In this document: positions 41,151 to 53,235 of the stretch, in pieces
How the letters are laid out: each line of letters starts with the position of its first letter
Numbering within the stretch: the stretch's first letter is position 1
NCBI GenBank assembly: GCA_030248215.1
Contig: JASANG010000699.1
Location: forward strand, 124,001-188,000
Reading direction: 5' to 3'
DNA length: 64,000 nucleotides
Origin: Enoplolaimus lenunculus
Taxonomy: Eukaryota; Nematoda; Enoplea; Enoplida; Thoracostomopsidae
The notes under the pieces: generated by a model
What the model saw: the letters and a program-made list of their open reading frames with translations, nothing else
Database searches by the model: none
What the model was told of the DNA's origin: nothing
Position numbers and translations under genes: made by a program

Positions 41151-42540
41151 AGGATTCTAGTTCGGGAAAAGCCACATTAATTACATAAGCATATATGGTT
41201 TTATTTTTAAGCCTATTTGTCTCAGCGTTTTCGCTATTAACTTAAATCAATTTGTTAAAAGTCACTAGTCGGCTATTGGCTCACCTGGCTCAGAACGCTT
41301 GCTACGCTTCCGGGGCACATTATAAATGATATGAAACCCAAAACGGAAACATATAAAAATTCAGTGTTATACGAAAATACTATTCCGCTTGAATATATTA
41401 CTGTCCAGTGAAAACGAAACTACAAACTCAACTTTTAAGTGCTGTAACGTTTTTGCCAACAATATAATGACTGTCTCAATGCTTATTTGTCTAAGATCTA
41501 CGCTTGATCTGAAATATTATCGAATCGTAGTACGAGAGAGAGAGCAGAGTTTTGTTGTAAAATGTAAATACTTAGAATAAACACAGAAAACGTTGCGTAT
41601 AAAGCAGACCCGCAATAAGGAATTCTTCGCGCGGAGGGGAAAACGATTTCTGGCGGATGTAAAAGGAAAATTTTCCTACGGTGGAATGCTTTTAATGCTG
41701 TCCAAAACGTTTTAATCATAGCGACGTGCGCTGAAAAGCACAAATCTACTCGCATCCTTATAGCTGTGGCCATGACGTAAGGGCCAAAAATTATTACGCG
41801 ATACAGGTGATAGAAACGGAAAAATGGTGTTTTGTAAACGTTAGTGCATATTTTGACTCCGTCTGTTCGATTGCAATGTGACGCGTCAGTAAAGTTGCAT
41901 AACAAGAATAAAAGACTAAAATTAAATATGCTGGCTTAATCGCATTTTTATCGTTAAATGTTTTAAATGAACAAGAAAGCATACAACCAAGAGTGCACTA
42001 TAAAGAATCTACCCGGCGCGCGTTGCATTTTGTGCGAAACCCATTCCATTTACGAGGCGTAAATTTGGCGAATTAACACAAGTTCGTTTACAAAATACTG
42101 TTAACACACATGCTCTGAGGCTACAGGTTTTTTGAAAAGGTTAGTTTTGTTTGAGTGTGAAATCGACTCACACAAGCGGAATGGGTTGGGGACAAAGAGC
42201 AGCGCAAGCTGGTACATTTTACAGCGATAATGAGCACATTAAATGCGGAACTAATACTTATTTTGCCTATCCAGAGGATTCCGATTTTTAAACTCAAGGG
42301 TACTTATGAAAATATAAAGTATGAACAAAAAATTAGTCCAAAGCTTAAGCTAAAGTACCACGGGAAATGGTCCGGCCCCCAATTATGAATGGGTCGAATA
42401 ATTCAACAAATGCTGCACTGAATAGTCTTAGGTTCGAAGAATATTTATGTATGTTCTCGAATTGCACCAATTGATATTCCATGAAGTCATGGACTTAAAA
42501 GGTTTCCCGACTGTGTCCATTCACAAATTCTCATTACGTA
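41151..42540. other. No gene seen
   Basis: A 135-codon minus-strand ORF (41498-41905) has no motif or splice support. No repeat recognised. Confidence 0.4.
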
Positions 42541-42554
42541 AGACTCTTATTGAT

Positions 42555-42905
42555 ACAGAGTCCAGAGTACAATTCGGCAGAAAATCGACCTCCGGTTCCG
42601 GCTCTGGTTGAATTTCTGCCGGACATTAAAGCAATTTCGATAGTGAAATTATGCAACATTTTTGCAATAGTTATTTGTTTTGTCCGGTGTGTTTCAGCTT
42701 TTGGCACAATTAGGAGGGACAAATTGGCTAGATTTTGTAAAAAACAAGCGTGACAACGGAACATTAAACAACACCTTAAAGATATTTGCTAAAATTAGCG
42801 AATTGAATATCATTTTAAGTACTTAATTTCACCCAACCTCCGGCTCCGGCAAGCTTTGTTGGTCTCCGGCTCCGGCTCAGGCTCCGATATTTTTCACCTC
42901 CGGTT
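42555..42905. repeat. CTCCGGCTCCGG repeat element, copy 1
   Basis: ACCTCCGGTTCCGGCTCTGG near the left and GGCTCCGGCTCAGGCTCCG near the right flank an AT-rich centre with CGATAGTGAAATTATGCA. The complement of this arrangement is found at 48735-49045. Confidence 0.7.
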
Positions 42906-44149
42906 GCACTCCGAGGACTAGTGAAGAAAATGTTAAATATGCTGATGGAGCAGCAATTGTTTCCTATGTAAATGGCATTTTCTAGTTAATATACCTTCTT
43001 GTATAAAAATTGCTAAAAGCACTAAACGGGGCATGTGCACCCATTTACGAGCGTGTCTGCACTCTTGGGTACGTACTCTACGTGGAGAGCATATATTTAG
43101 GGGTACTTAAATATGGAACAAAGTCCAAGATGCTAACTCTTCCATAAACAACGTAGATTTTTAGTTTAAGAGTAATATACAATCTTTTAGTGAAAATACA
43201 ATGCAACCTCCAAAACAAATCTGTTGCAAAAAAGATGCTAACAGTAATGTTTCTTTAACCATCACTCCCTTACTTATTGTTATGGAAAAACAATTTAAAA
43301 ATTCAACTAGGATCAATTTGAATTCAAATCTCAATTTATCATATGCATATGTCCTGACCTCGAGTCAAAAAATACCATTCCGAGCATACCACACAACCTA
43401 AACTAAGCGATAGTTTTAATTTTTTCGGCATTAAATCGACGAGAGTAATAAATTTCAAACATTGTCCAATGTATTGAACACAAAAATTGGCAAATTAACA
43501 AAATTTCTGGTAAGGCCCTTGTGATATATTTTGACATAGTAAAACTACGTCGCGAGCTAAACTAACAAGAATCCAAGCGCAATTTCAGTACTAAATCTTA
43601 ATACAATATTTTTGTTTTGATCCCTGTTACGGAAACAATGGTGTGGATTGAAACCCCTTCCGTCCACCTGTGATATGGAAAACTGCAATTGTGAGCGTTG
43701 TCGAACAAATAGATAAATTTTTACCTAAAGCTCTTGTTTGCAAGGTTTTTAAATATTTATTAATTCGATAATCGCTGATTGAAAATTATCCGCCCGAATG
43801 GTCGACCACGCACAGTGAAAAAAACCTAAGTGGAAATGTGCAATTATCATTGATATTAAATATAAATTATAAAGTCTGGTTTGCTCATGGACAAAATAAA
43901 TTATTATTTTGCAATTATCGCTTTTACATTAATGAACTGTATAAATATAAAATTAAACCAACTGTTGGTGCGATTTCGTTTAAGAATCCGACACCTTTGA
44001 ATAGCTGCATTTACGCAAGCAGGGCTGAGTCAAGAAGAGAGACATTGACCGCAACGTAAGCTTTCAAAAACTAAAACATTTGTATTACGATTCCAAAATG
44101 AAATTGCTTTATCGTTCTAAGTCGCTTCGCTCATGAGGTTTCGTCCACA
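42906..44149. other. No gene seen; dispersed-repeat piece
   Basis: 43553-43650 is a diverged copy of the sequence at 29530-29620. No coding motif. Confidence 0.4.
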
Positions 44150-44399
44150 CAGTAAATTTCCTAAGGGTTGATTAATCAACTCAGAGAAAGAATTAGATAT
44201 TTTTCTGGTTTCTGAGTCAATAACAGTAAACATTAATTCACTCGGAGCTAATTTAATTCTGGGTTAGTTGATTAAATAACTCAGTATGAGTTAAATCAAT
44301 GCAGAGTTCTGAGTTCTGAAAGACCTAATTCAGAGCTCAGACCCCTGAGTTGATTTAACTCATTTTGAGTTGAAATGAAATCACTGAAATTTACTGTGC
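44150..44399. mobile_element. Hairpin MITE with CACAGTAAATTTC ends, copy 2
   Basis: CACAGTAAATTTCC (left) and TGAAATTTACTGTG (right) are inverted repeats. Interior TGATTAATCAACTCAGAG and GAGTTGATTTAACTCA blocks match 40550-40756. Confidence 0.8.
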
Positions 44400-45360
44400 A
44401 CTGCTTATAAAGTAGGCACTCCAGTAGACAAAAAATGGCCGTTCTGCTGTTACCCAATTTTTTATCCTTGCTTCGTATCGAATATAACCTAAGCTGTTAG
44501 ATCAGCTGCTTCTCCTGTACTCCAATGGCGTGCAAAATCCCTTTGCACATTTTTACGTTTGTGTGGCTTCGGCGAACAGCCTGACCCGCCTTTGTACGCA
44601 CACCAATCGAGTATTTGGTCTCTTTTGGTGTATTTTAGAGCAATTCATAAATAATTTTTTTGCTTAATTATTTAATTTTGATTTCAATTTTGAATTTACG
44701 CTGAACAGAGTTATTAATTAATATTAAATTGTGATGATTAGTTGAATTGAATCCAATAATTAGGTTTTAAGTAGATTGTGATTGAGGCCATGAAAACCGG
44801 AATTTTGTAATATTTATGTAATTGCATTTAACTAAAATCAGAAGGGCATTCATAAGAAGAACGTTGGAATATACTTTTATGCAGCAGCAGTGCCGTACTG
44901 AAAATTTTGCCCTCAAATTATTCATCCAGACGCTGACTATATGTTTTCTAGCCAAATAGCTGAAAAATATGTATACGAAATACGACACCAGGTCTTGCCA
45001 AACACAGCTTTAACATTGTGAAATTTCAAAGCATAAAAACAAACCTGCCTTTCGGAAATTCTTGATGTCCATTAACAAAAATGAAAATAACTATGTTCAT
45101 TACCAAATAACTTTTTGAAATTTTTGTTAAACAATTTAAAATCGATAATCAAATTTGACACACCTGGAGAAATATCAAGGAATGACGCTGCCCCTCTAAG
45201 CCCCACAAAAACAAAAGATTCCTGTTTAAATTTAAAATATTAAAGAAAAAATGCACTGGCTTGCAGCTAACTCCGCTCGCGTAATTTATCTCTCTTTCGA
45301 CCATAATTGATTTGCAAATATTCGACTTCTACCCGTCCCGCCTAATATTAAACTGTTATT
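44400..45360. other. No gene seen
   Basis: AT-rich; no exon, RNA or defined repeat recognised. Confidence 0.4.
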
Positions 45361-45606
45361 CGGATCCAAAAATTTTTGACGGATGGGCGGGTTGGCGAAT
45401 GCTATGAAACGCAAAAATTGTATGATAGAGACCTTATCACTTTATCACCAAAAAAATTTTCAAAGGATGAAAAATTGTAAGGTAGGGAGCTTACCATTTT
45501 ATACAAAAGAGGGACTTTACCATTTTACACAAAAAGGAACCTTATCATTTTAACACAATAAATTTTTGACTGGAGGCGTACATCCCCCGCCCCCTCTGGA
45601 TCCGCA
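45361..45606. mobile_element. GGATCC-ended element, second family, reverse copy
   Basis: CGGATCCAAAAATTTTTGACG at the left (shortened here) and CCCCCTCTGGATCCGC at the right. Contains GGCGAATGCTATGAAACGC, the complement of the 40928 copy. Confidence 0.7.
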
Positions 45607-46599
45607 AGCGCTTTTTACCTTTTGAGAAAAATCGTCCCCGTGTCGTGCAATTCAGTCTGCAATGAGCGAAAAAAGTACAAAATTTGCGTTTAGTGCGCAC
45701 AGTTGCAATATTAAATTTTATGTTTCAGCTAAATTTTTCAGTTTCTTAAATAGTGTAACTTTGTTTCTTAGAGCAGATATTAAATGGTATACATCAAAAT
45801 AAACTCATGACAAGTAAAACAGATCTACTAGAGCTAGCCTTAAAACCCACTTTCAATATCGTATGCTACAGGAGAGTTTAAATTGGTTCTCATTTGAACT
45901 TTCGATAGCTTAATTACACAAGTGCGAGACCCTTTAGTTCTTTAACCAATCAACATTGCAGTACTAAGGTATCCACGAATATTTATTAAGTGCCGTCGTG
46001 GCGCATTTGCTGAACCAAACCATATGCCAATGTTGCCAAATTGTGCAAAAAGCATTTAAAAAGAAAGCCTGTTTGCCAATTAAAAAATGACAAAATGGTT
46101 AAAAATACTAAATACAAGAAGCCATTCAGTACAAAGAATGACATTTATCCTTATTTCGTGTTTATCTAATTCAAAACCAATTCAAAAACGCAGTTAACGT
46201 TTAAAACACGTATGGGAACATAAAACGCAACACTATATGCACTTATGTATACGGTTTAAAATGTATATTAACGAGGAACAGGACGGCAGCCAGTCCAAGC
46301 GGTATTTATTAAGCGAAGACTCTGCCGTCTTATTGAACCATCATTAAGAGTTTGGCAATCTTATTTTGAGACCAATATTTTAGCCGTTTTTTTGTCGGTG
46401 CCAGCCCCCACCAGTCTTAACGCAGTTGTGCGCCACTTTATGCTACATAAATATCACCGTGGCAACCGAGTATTTAGTGCATAATTTCTCTATATTCAAA
46501 ACTCAAAAGCAAAAGAATATATTGCGTTGATACATCGCGAACCTTTGAGACATTTCTGAGTCAATCGACAGAAGTGGTATTTTCCACACCGCACAAGCT
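45607..46599. other. No gene seen
   Basis: AT-rich sequence; nothing recognised. Confidence 0.4.
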
Positions 46600-46760
46600 T
46601 GTCGTAGCCACTTTACCTTGCTAAGGGGGGGGGGGGGGCTAAATATTTTCCAGGACGGGCATACAACAGTTTTCGTTGATTTATATAAACAAGATTGAAT
46701 ATTTTCTAGGAGAGCCAAACGTTTTCCGGGGGCGGATCCCCATGGCCCTTTTCCTGCTAC
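46600..46760. repeat. GTAGCCAC/GCTAAGGGG dispersed repeat copy
   Basis: TTGTCGTAGCCACTTTACCTT, a long G run at 46625-46639 and TTTTCGTTGATTTA match the complement of 27958-28113 and the forward copy at 14735-14890. Confidence 0.55.
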
Positions 46761-47672
46761 AGACCAAACGGCGCCGTCACTGGGGAACGATATAAGTACG
46801 GGTTGTAGGAGGTCTCTCTTGAAGTTTTCGGCCGTATCAGTGACTCGACACGCTATCCATATGTTGTCATCTTTTTAAAACTTTCGAATTTAATTTGAAC
46901 AAAATAGAATTTAGAAATTTACTACGAATTGGACATTTGGCTAATGGTACGGTACACGTATGCAAACGAAGCATATTTGAACAAGAAATGAAAGGCCGGC
47001 TTCCCACTGTGCCATTTTTGGTAAAATGCGTACTCGTTTTGAAACAGATAACAAATCTGTCCTCCAGTGTGAGAATTGAGAATATGTGAACCTCAGGCTA
47101 TAAATGTACGCGAAGTTGCAGTGATTTTCAAAGTTTACAAAAGTTACTACAGGTACAAAATCTCTTAACACAACGCCACAACCAGGCGCGTAGCCATACG
47201 AGTGGCAAGGGGCTAAGGGGGCCATGGCCTCCCCATTGTTAAAAAAATTTTCCGAAGCTGTTTCACAGATGGATACTTGAAAGAATCTGCTCTTGGGGTT
47301 ATTTAAAAGTACGTGTCTAGCTGATGGCTCGCTTAGCTCGCTACTATTTTTCGCTCTAATCTAGTGCCATAATGATACGAACACGAACTTATATTCAAAG
47401 CAGGGCTTCAGACATAAGAACTAGAGCTTCGCGAACCACAACGAGCCTAAACTCACATAGCATTGCCAATATGCCATATCAAGAACATCTACACATCATT
47501 TGTTCTCAAAAATTACGTATTATCGCAACGCAAAAAGCCTGATAAATACTGATATCAAAGGCATCTATACAGTTGAAATACTTTGTCGTACAATTAATAG
47601 CCGAAAACATTTTATTCTGAGCACTTTTTTTGTTCTTAGAAAACTATTAACGTAAAACCAATCAGCCGTTAC

Positions 47673-47879
47673 ACTGGAAAAAATGGTGAGTCAAATTGAC
47701 TCCCTCCGAAATAGGCTCTACGGGACTACACAAATTGAGTCAAATTAGACTCCGCCGGAGTCAAATTCGACTCATTTAGTCGCCCGTTTGACTCTGGCAG
47801 AGTCGAATTTGACTCAGTTTGTGTCGTCCCGTAGAGCCTATTTCGGAGGGAGTCAATTTGACTACCCATTTTTTGCAGT
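47673..47879. mobile_element. Near-perfect palindromic MITE with TA flanks
   Basis: CACTGGAAAAAATGG at the left and CCATTTTTTGCAGTG at the right, each directly flanked by TA. Arms of about 90 bp (AGTCAAATTGACTCCCTCCG, AAATAGGCTCTACGGGAC and following) are almost exactly complementary, with a short centre of GAGTC/GACTC repeats. Confidence 0.9.
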
Positions 47880-48289
47880 GTAGTTTTTGCTCTGAAAACA
47901 GAGAAAATGAAATTCGGGATAGATTCGCGTTGTTCCTAAAGGTTTTGACGCTTTGAATATTATCCTATAAACCTATACGATACGACATTTGGGTATAAAA
48001 CAGTTTCCGCTTAGCTGGGAACCATAGTAACCAAAATTAGCTTTGTGAGATTAAGATTACAACGATGAGTAAGCTTGCTGTGGTATGTGCGGCGGCTATT
48101 TTAAATCTTGGCCTCAAGTTTTTGGTGTTAGCTGAAAATTGTGTCTGTCTGAATGCTATAATGGATAGCATGTGTTTCTTTGCTAAATGATTGCACATCA
48201 TTAAGCAATATGCGGCGAGTATAGCGCGAACTAAAACTAAGTTTCAAATTTACCTCCGACCTTAGCTACCGTGAACTGATCACATACAG

Positions 48290-48444
48290 GGCCAATGTTA
48301 CTTTAAGGGGCGTCCACGGTTTCTGGTGGGTCCATAAAACAGTAGATTTAGATTCTAGATTATATTTTTGCTTAGGCTTAGGCTTAGGATTGGGCTTAGC
48401 AATACGCTTAATCTACTGTTACGCCCCTTAAAGTAACATTGGCC
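48290..48444. mobile_element. Short inverted-repeat element with TTAGGC core, copy 2
   Basis: GGCCAATGTTACTTTAAGG and its exact reverse complement form the ends. The core has GCTTAGGCTTAGGCTTAGG. Companion of 20492-20664. Confidence 0.92.
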
Positions 48445-48734
48445 ATATACAGCTTGAAAGCCATCGCGATATATTCAATCAAACAATGATTACAAAATAT
48501 AGCAAATCAGCGCTCAGGACACTTTTAAGCGGAATTCATTACAGAGAAAAGCTGAGAACAATAAATTTGTTAGACTTTCCAGGAACACATTGTCGCTGTT
48601 ACGTAATGAATTTGCTAATGTAGTTATAAAAAATATTACTTTTTTCTGATCATACCACCTCGTTAAAAAAGGAAAGAACCTAAAATCTGTTTCTTCCGTT
48701 AAGGTGATAGCAAGCCATCACTACCTATCAGGTG

Positions 48735-49045
48735 CAACCGGAGGTAAAAAATATCGGATCCGGAGACGGAGCCGTAGGTGAGGCGAGATTAGAAATGATC
48801 GTTAATTTTATCCAACATCTGCAATATGTTGTTAGTTTGGTTTTACGCTAATTTTCTGCGAAATTTCGAAAATTCTTGTTTGAAAATTGTGACAAAACTA
48901 AAACGAAACGCGCTAAACAGATAAATTTTGCAAAATTATGCAAAATTTTACTATCGAAATTACCGGAACCTACGGCAAACATTCTACCGGAGCCGAAGGC
49001 CAATTTTCTGCCGGAGCCGGAGGCAGACCTCCGGTTGTATCCTGC
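48735..49045. repeat. CCGGAGCCGGAG repeat element, reverse copy
   Basis: CAACCGGAGGTAAAAAATAT at one end and GCCGGAGCCGGAGGCAGACC at the other, around GCAAAATTATGCAAAATTTT. It is the complement of the 42555-42905 arrangement. Confidence 0.7.
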
Positions 49046-50114
49046 AACTATCCTGAAAAACTAAACTGAAACATTGTTTAGCAATCTATAATACTTCCTA
49101 CTATGGCACAACCAACACTGTGTGATAAATTCAAACAATTAACTTTCAATATCACCCAGTGTTGGGCACGAGAGAAATTCGATATATTCCTGGCCTTGAA
49201 TTTACCAAAAACCTGAATTGAAAATAGAAAAGATGTAAACAAACGCTTTTAGAACTCTGTAACATGCTGCCCAAACCTTGTTTCCGCACAGAAATTAAAC
49301 ATATCTGAACTAAACTGTTGAAATTAAATATTTGTTACAACGAAATGTGCTTTAATTGAGTTACGTCAGCTTTCTTTTGCTGAGTAGCACAGTGTTCGCT
49401 GTATGAACGTAAAAAATTCGCTAAGGATGTTAAAAATATAAACAAAGTAGTATAATCGGTTTAAAAAGCGGGGGAAGGCGGTCCAAGTCATGGACAAAAT
49501 ATACGTCAGGTTTACTGTCATGGGCAAATACAAACATTTCTGATGAGGGGAACATACGTATAGACAATTCGTCTAAAATCGGCACCAAAACGTATTCCTT
49601 GAGTTTTAAGCCTGGAACCAAGTATTTTAAGGTTTGACTGACCGACTCTGTGACAAATTGAATGTTTTTCATACGTATATATAGTGATGCGAGACGGACT
49701 GACCTTTGCTCGACATGAACACTATTTGAAAATGCGCGCAAGCGCAGCGAGCAAGACTGCAGACACATTTTGGTATTAATTTTACCGCAGAATCTTAGTT
49801 GGAGTTCATTTGATTGGGATTGTACGTAAAAGCTATACATTTGGCATATCGAGCCACAACAGAAGAAAAGTCAAGAAAACCTCGCGAGCGAAGAAAGCAA
49901 GAAACCAAATGCGATTTGATATTAAATTCAGGAAAAAATGTTAGTCTTGCGAGGCCCCAATAACGGAAGGTTCGATGTCTAGATCAAGTTAGATTTCAAT
50001 ACTACACAATGAGCCAATCCGAACGCTCGATATTCAGTGGATCAGCACTCGACCCAATCCGAACGTGCGATGTTCAGTGGATCACCACTTTGACAGAAGG
50101 GTCAATATAACGAA
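49046..50114. other. No gene supported
   Basis: A 136-codon minus-strand ORF (49430-49840) shows no known motif and no splice context. 49990-50100 contains a short direct repeat, CAATCCGAACG.TCGAT.TTCAG, twice. Confidence 0.4.
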
Positions 50115-50280
50115 TACGGGTGGAACAGTGTTATAAGCATGTTCCTAAGCCTAAGCTTAAGCCTAAGCGTAGGAACGAGAATATTCCTAAGCCTAAGACT
50201 AAGCCTAAGCCTAACCCAAGCAAAAAAATTAGTCTAACGCTTCAGCTTACTCTGTTCCAGTCCCACAGAAAAACGTTCCG
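50115..50280. mobile_element. CCTAAGCC-rich element
   Basis: GGTGGAACAGTGTTATAAGCA, repeated TTCCTAAGCCTAAGC blocks, then GCTTACTCTGTTCCAGTCCC and GTTCCGCCCCTG. Same order as 20697-20855. Confidence 0.7.
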
Positions 50281-50699
50281 CCCCTGATATTTACATGGAC
50301 CGACAGAAGTAACCATCCAACTTATTCATAAATCCTCTAGTGTGTTTTACGTGGTAGGTAGTTATCCCCTGGAAATGTGTGGGACAAGCAAAACTGACTG
50401 CAATGAAGACGTCCATAAGGGTGTGCGACCACGTTATTGCTATATATTGGTGTTGTCAGTACATTGCACCGCAGGCAAAATTTTTCATTTGTATTAACGA
50501 CAAATTCAAGAAATTCCAGTAAAACCGCTGAAGACAATCGTTCCCTATTGCTTAATTGTTTTTCAGGTGTTAATGTCTTACTTGCATACACCGTGTATTT
50601 ATCGTCTAATATTTGCATTTGGCTACTAGGCCGTGTCAACGTTTACATTGTTATTAAAACCCTGTTTTATTTTTCTATCGTCGAATACGAAGTCTACGG

Positions 50700-50862
50700 T
50701 CCCATAGCCAGAAGGTGGCCAGGGAGATCAGCATTCACCCCCTTAAAAATTTGCTCCCCCAGAAATGTTTTACACGGTTTGCGAGTCTTGTGTCATCAAC
50801 TGCGTGCCTCTCCAAAATTGGTTTTGCCCTCTAGCATGTTGAGCTCACTACGGGTCTGGTAG
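50700..50862. repeat. TAGCCAGAAGG dispersed repeat copy
   Basis: CCCATAGCCAGAAGGTGG, TTGC.CCCCCAGAAA, GTTTTGCCCTCTAGCATGTT and GAGCTCACTACGGGTCTGG are in the order seen at 27958-28113. Confidence 0.5.
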
Positions 50863-52371
50863 TGTAAGCCCGACTCAGGTTACATAATCGGACAAATTTA
50901 ACACGAGTCATGCACGCAACACGTACACTTTAATCTGTGGTCTGCCTCCAAAATCAAATATTATATGTCTGGAACGCTTTTAATCATATATATCTTAAAT
51001 TTACTTGTGGTCACCTTAAACAAACAGGAGTAAAAGGTTTTGGCCGTCTCGAATAAAATCCAGGTACTAAAACGCATTAATATTAATTATATACCTTCAA
51101 CTGCTTAACTATATTTCGTACTTATTAGTTGTCAGATACGTAACTATACAAGCTCTTAGCTTCTCAAACACCTTGGAGTCGTGTTCTCAGCTGAATGCGC
51201 AACACCTATCTCACGAGTAATAGTTTTGAAACAAGCGAATAATGGTACATGCTGGTCTGTAAATTAACAATAATTAGGCAAATTAAAGTGCGCAGAAACC
51301 AAACGCGTGATAAATGACATTATCCCATTTCATATTTGAAGTTAACTGTTTAAAAAAATTATACTCAAACGTGTGAAAATTTTATTTTAATGTAACAAAA
51401 AGAGCTAAACTTAATTTGTAACACTTCATTCGTTTAACTGCTCGCGTCTTGTCGCCCGCAATTTCTTTGGCAGAAAGAAACAAAGAAGAGTTTTGAAGCG
51501 AGAAATTGTATTTTTTTCACTTTACGTAGTGCATCTTGCGTTTCTAAGTGCTTTTCTCACACTTTTTAGAGATGTATGACCTGTGAATCTATCAACAGCA
51601 AGCGTTCGGCCACATACATTTTCTAACTCTCGAACAACAATTATATATGAACCGTACTGGAAGATGTACTAAATTTAATGAAATGTAGCTGTATTTGCGC
51701 CGCTATTCAATATCAAAGATTTGGAGAACGGGCCCGTAGCCAGAAGGAGCAGGTGCCTAAAACTCAGAGCGGCAATAAGAATTCTGCCACTCCCCCAGAA
51801 AAGCGCCAAACTCGCTTGTAAGTCATCCAAAACCTTTTTACATCTTGAAGACAATTTGCACTACGCTTATATAAGAACATAGGTGCCGCGTTACAAGTAA
51901 AATTGTTTCTAGCGGTAGCATGCAGAGCCGCGTGACCAGTATAGTTTATCTATATTTGCTATATTTTACATTTACACATCAAGATCTGTGCTTTTTAATG
52001 CTGATATTTGTCTGTTCACCCTAATGGCGTCCCAGGAAAGGTTTCAGGGGTCCAACCCTCTTTGTGTTTGAAATCTTCACAGAACGTATTTATGCTTTTT
52101 TTTCAAAATCCTGGCAACTCCCATAATTCAACTGTTTGAAAACTTATGCCTGATTAATAGTCGTTAAACGAAAGTAAACACGGCTCGTGGTTGAGTCAGG
52201 AGTTTAGCAACTGATCCTAAAACAAGGAGGTTGAGCGTATACGCTGGGGAGCGACAGATAATCGTGGAAGAAAATCCGGTGTGAGTGAAGCGAGCGAGAA
52301 GCCAAACGCAATTTTAATGATTTGTAATATAGCGACTATACTTTTTTTCATGAATTATATATTCCTTATTA
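50863..52371. other. No gene seen; repeat pieces
   Basis: 51731-51850 is another GTAGCCAGAAGG repeat copy. 52285-52330 is a GAGCGAGAAGCCAAACGCAA piece. No exon recognised. Confidence 0.4.
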
Positions 52372-52815
52372 CTGTAGTGACCCGAATAAGAGGGGGAGGG
52401 TGCTGATATTTATTGGCGTCTCCAGAGGGTGCCCCCTTGTTATTCGGTTACGGACTGTTATTTATTTTAACTCGCCCTCCGCCGTCATTCGTTACTGATA
52501 TATTCGGTATTGCAACTATCCGTTGAATAAACTTTTTTTTGCCTTGCATCAAAAGCTTTAGCGATAATGCAAGGTTATACTTTGGACTGTTACTTTCAAA
52601 ACTTAAGTACGCTCTAAGTTTCGAGCTCAACTTTATTTGGTCCTTCAGTCATTTATGCGCTATAATATGTAATAATTGTCATTTATGGACTCTAATTAGG
52701 GTTTAGGGACTCTATCCGCTTACTGACTCTTATTAGGGATACAGATTCCTATTGGTCAGGACTCAAAATGGAGACCCCCTTATTACCCCTCCCCCTCTTA
52801 TTCGGGTCAATACAG
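52372..52815. mobile_element. TA-flanked MITE, copy 2 (inverted relative to copy 1)
   Basis: TA then CTGTAGTGACCCGAATAAGA at the left and TTATTCGGGTCAATACAG then TA at the right. The interior is the diverged reverse complement of 34799-35246. Confidence 0.85.
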
Positions 52816-53074
52816 TATGTTGTACAAAAATTACGGTCACTTCTACAGTATAAAAATTCATCAAAGATAAAGCATTTTTAGTTACATTTAAATTTTAAAA
52901 ATTCCAGCACAGCCTTGCGCAACAGTGTCCAAACAAAAAAGTGAAAAGTTGAAATAAAAGGGGGAAAACGTCGAATTTTTTTCAAAGTAACTGTTAATTT
53001 CTTTATTTAAGTGTTACGTTGTCAAACTCACGTGAAACTACTGCAACTATTGATGTAACTCGGCTTTAGACGTT
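52816..53074. other. No gene seen
   Basis: AT-rich. Confidence 0.4.
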
Positions 53075-53235
53075 CCATACAAACATTGTACAAAGCGTTA
53101 GACTAATTTTTTGCTTGGTTTAGGCTTAGGCTTAGACTTAGGCTTAGGAGTATGCTCATGCTTACGCTTAGACTTAGGTTTAGGCTTAGGCTTATGCTAA
53201 TGCTTATGGTAATACTGTTCCGCCCTTGTTGTTTA
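53075..53235. mobile_element. TTAGGC-rich element, reverse copy
   Basis: Holds the longest TTAGGC-like run of the window (TTTAGGCTTAGGCTTAGAC and following), ending GTAATACTGTTCCGCCCTTG. Confidence 0.65.

Noticed and set aside
41498-41905. 135-codon minus-strand ORF
   Set aside because: Biased Phe/Tyr/Arg composition, no motif and no matching neighbour exon.
49430-49840. 136-codon minus-strand ORF
   Set aside because: No known motif, no splice context and partial overlap with a dispersed-repeat edge; not enough to call a gene.
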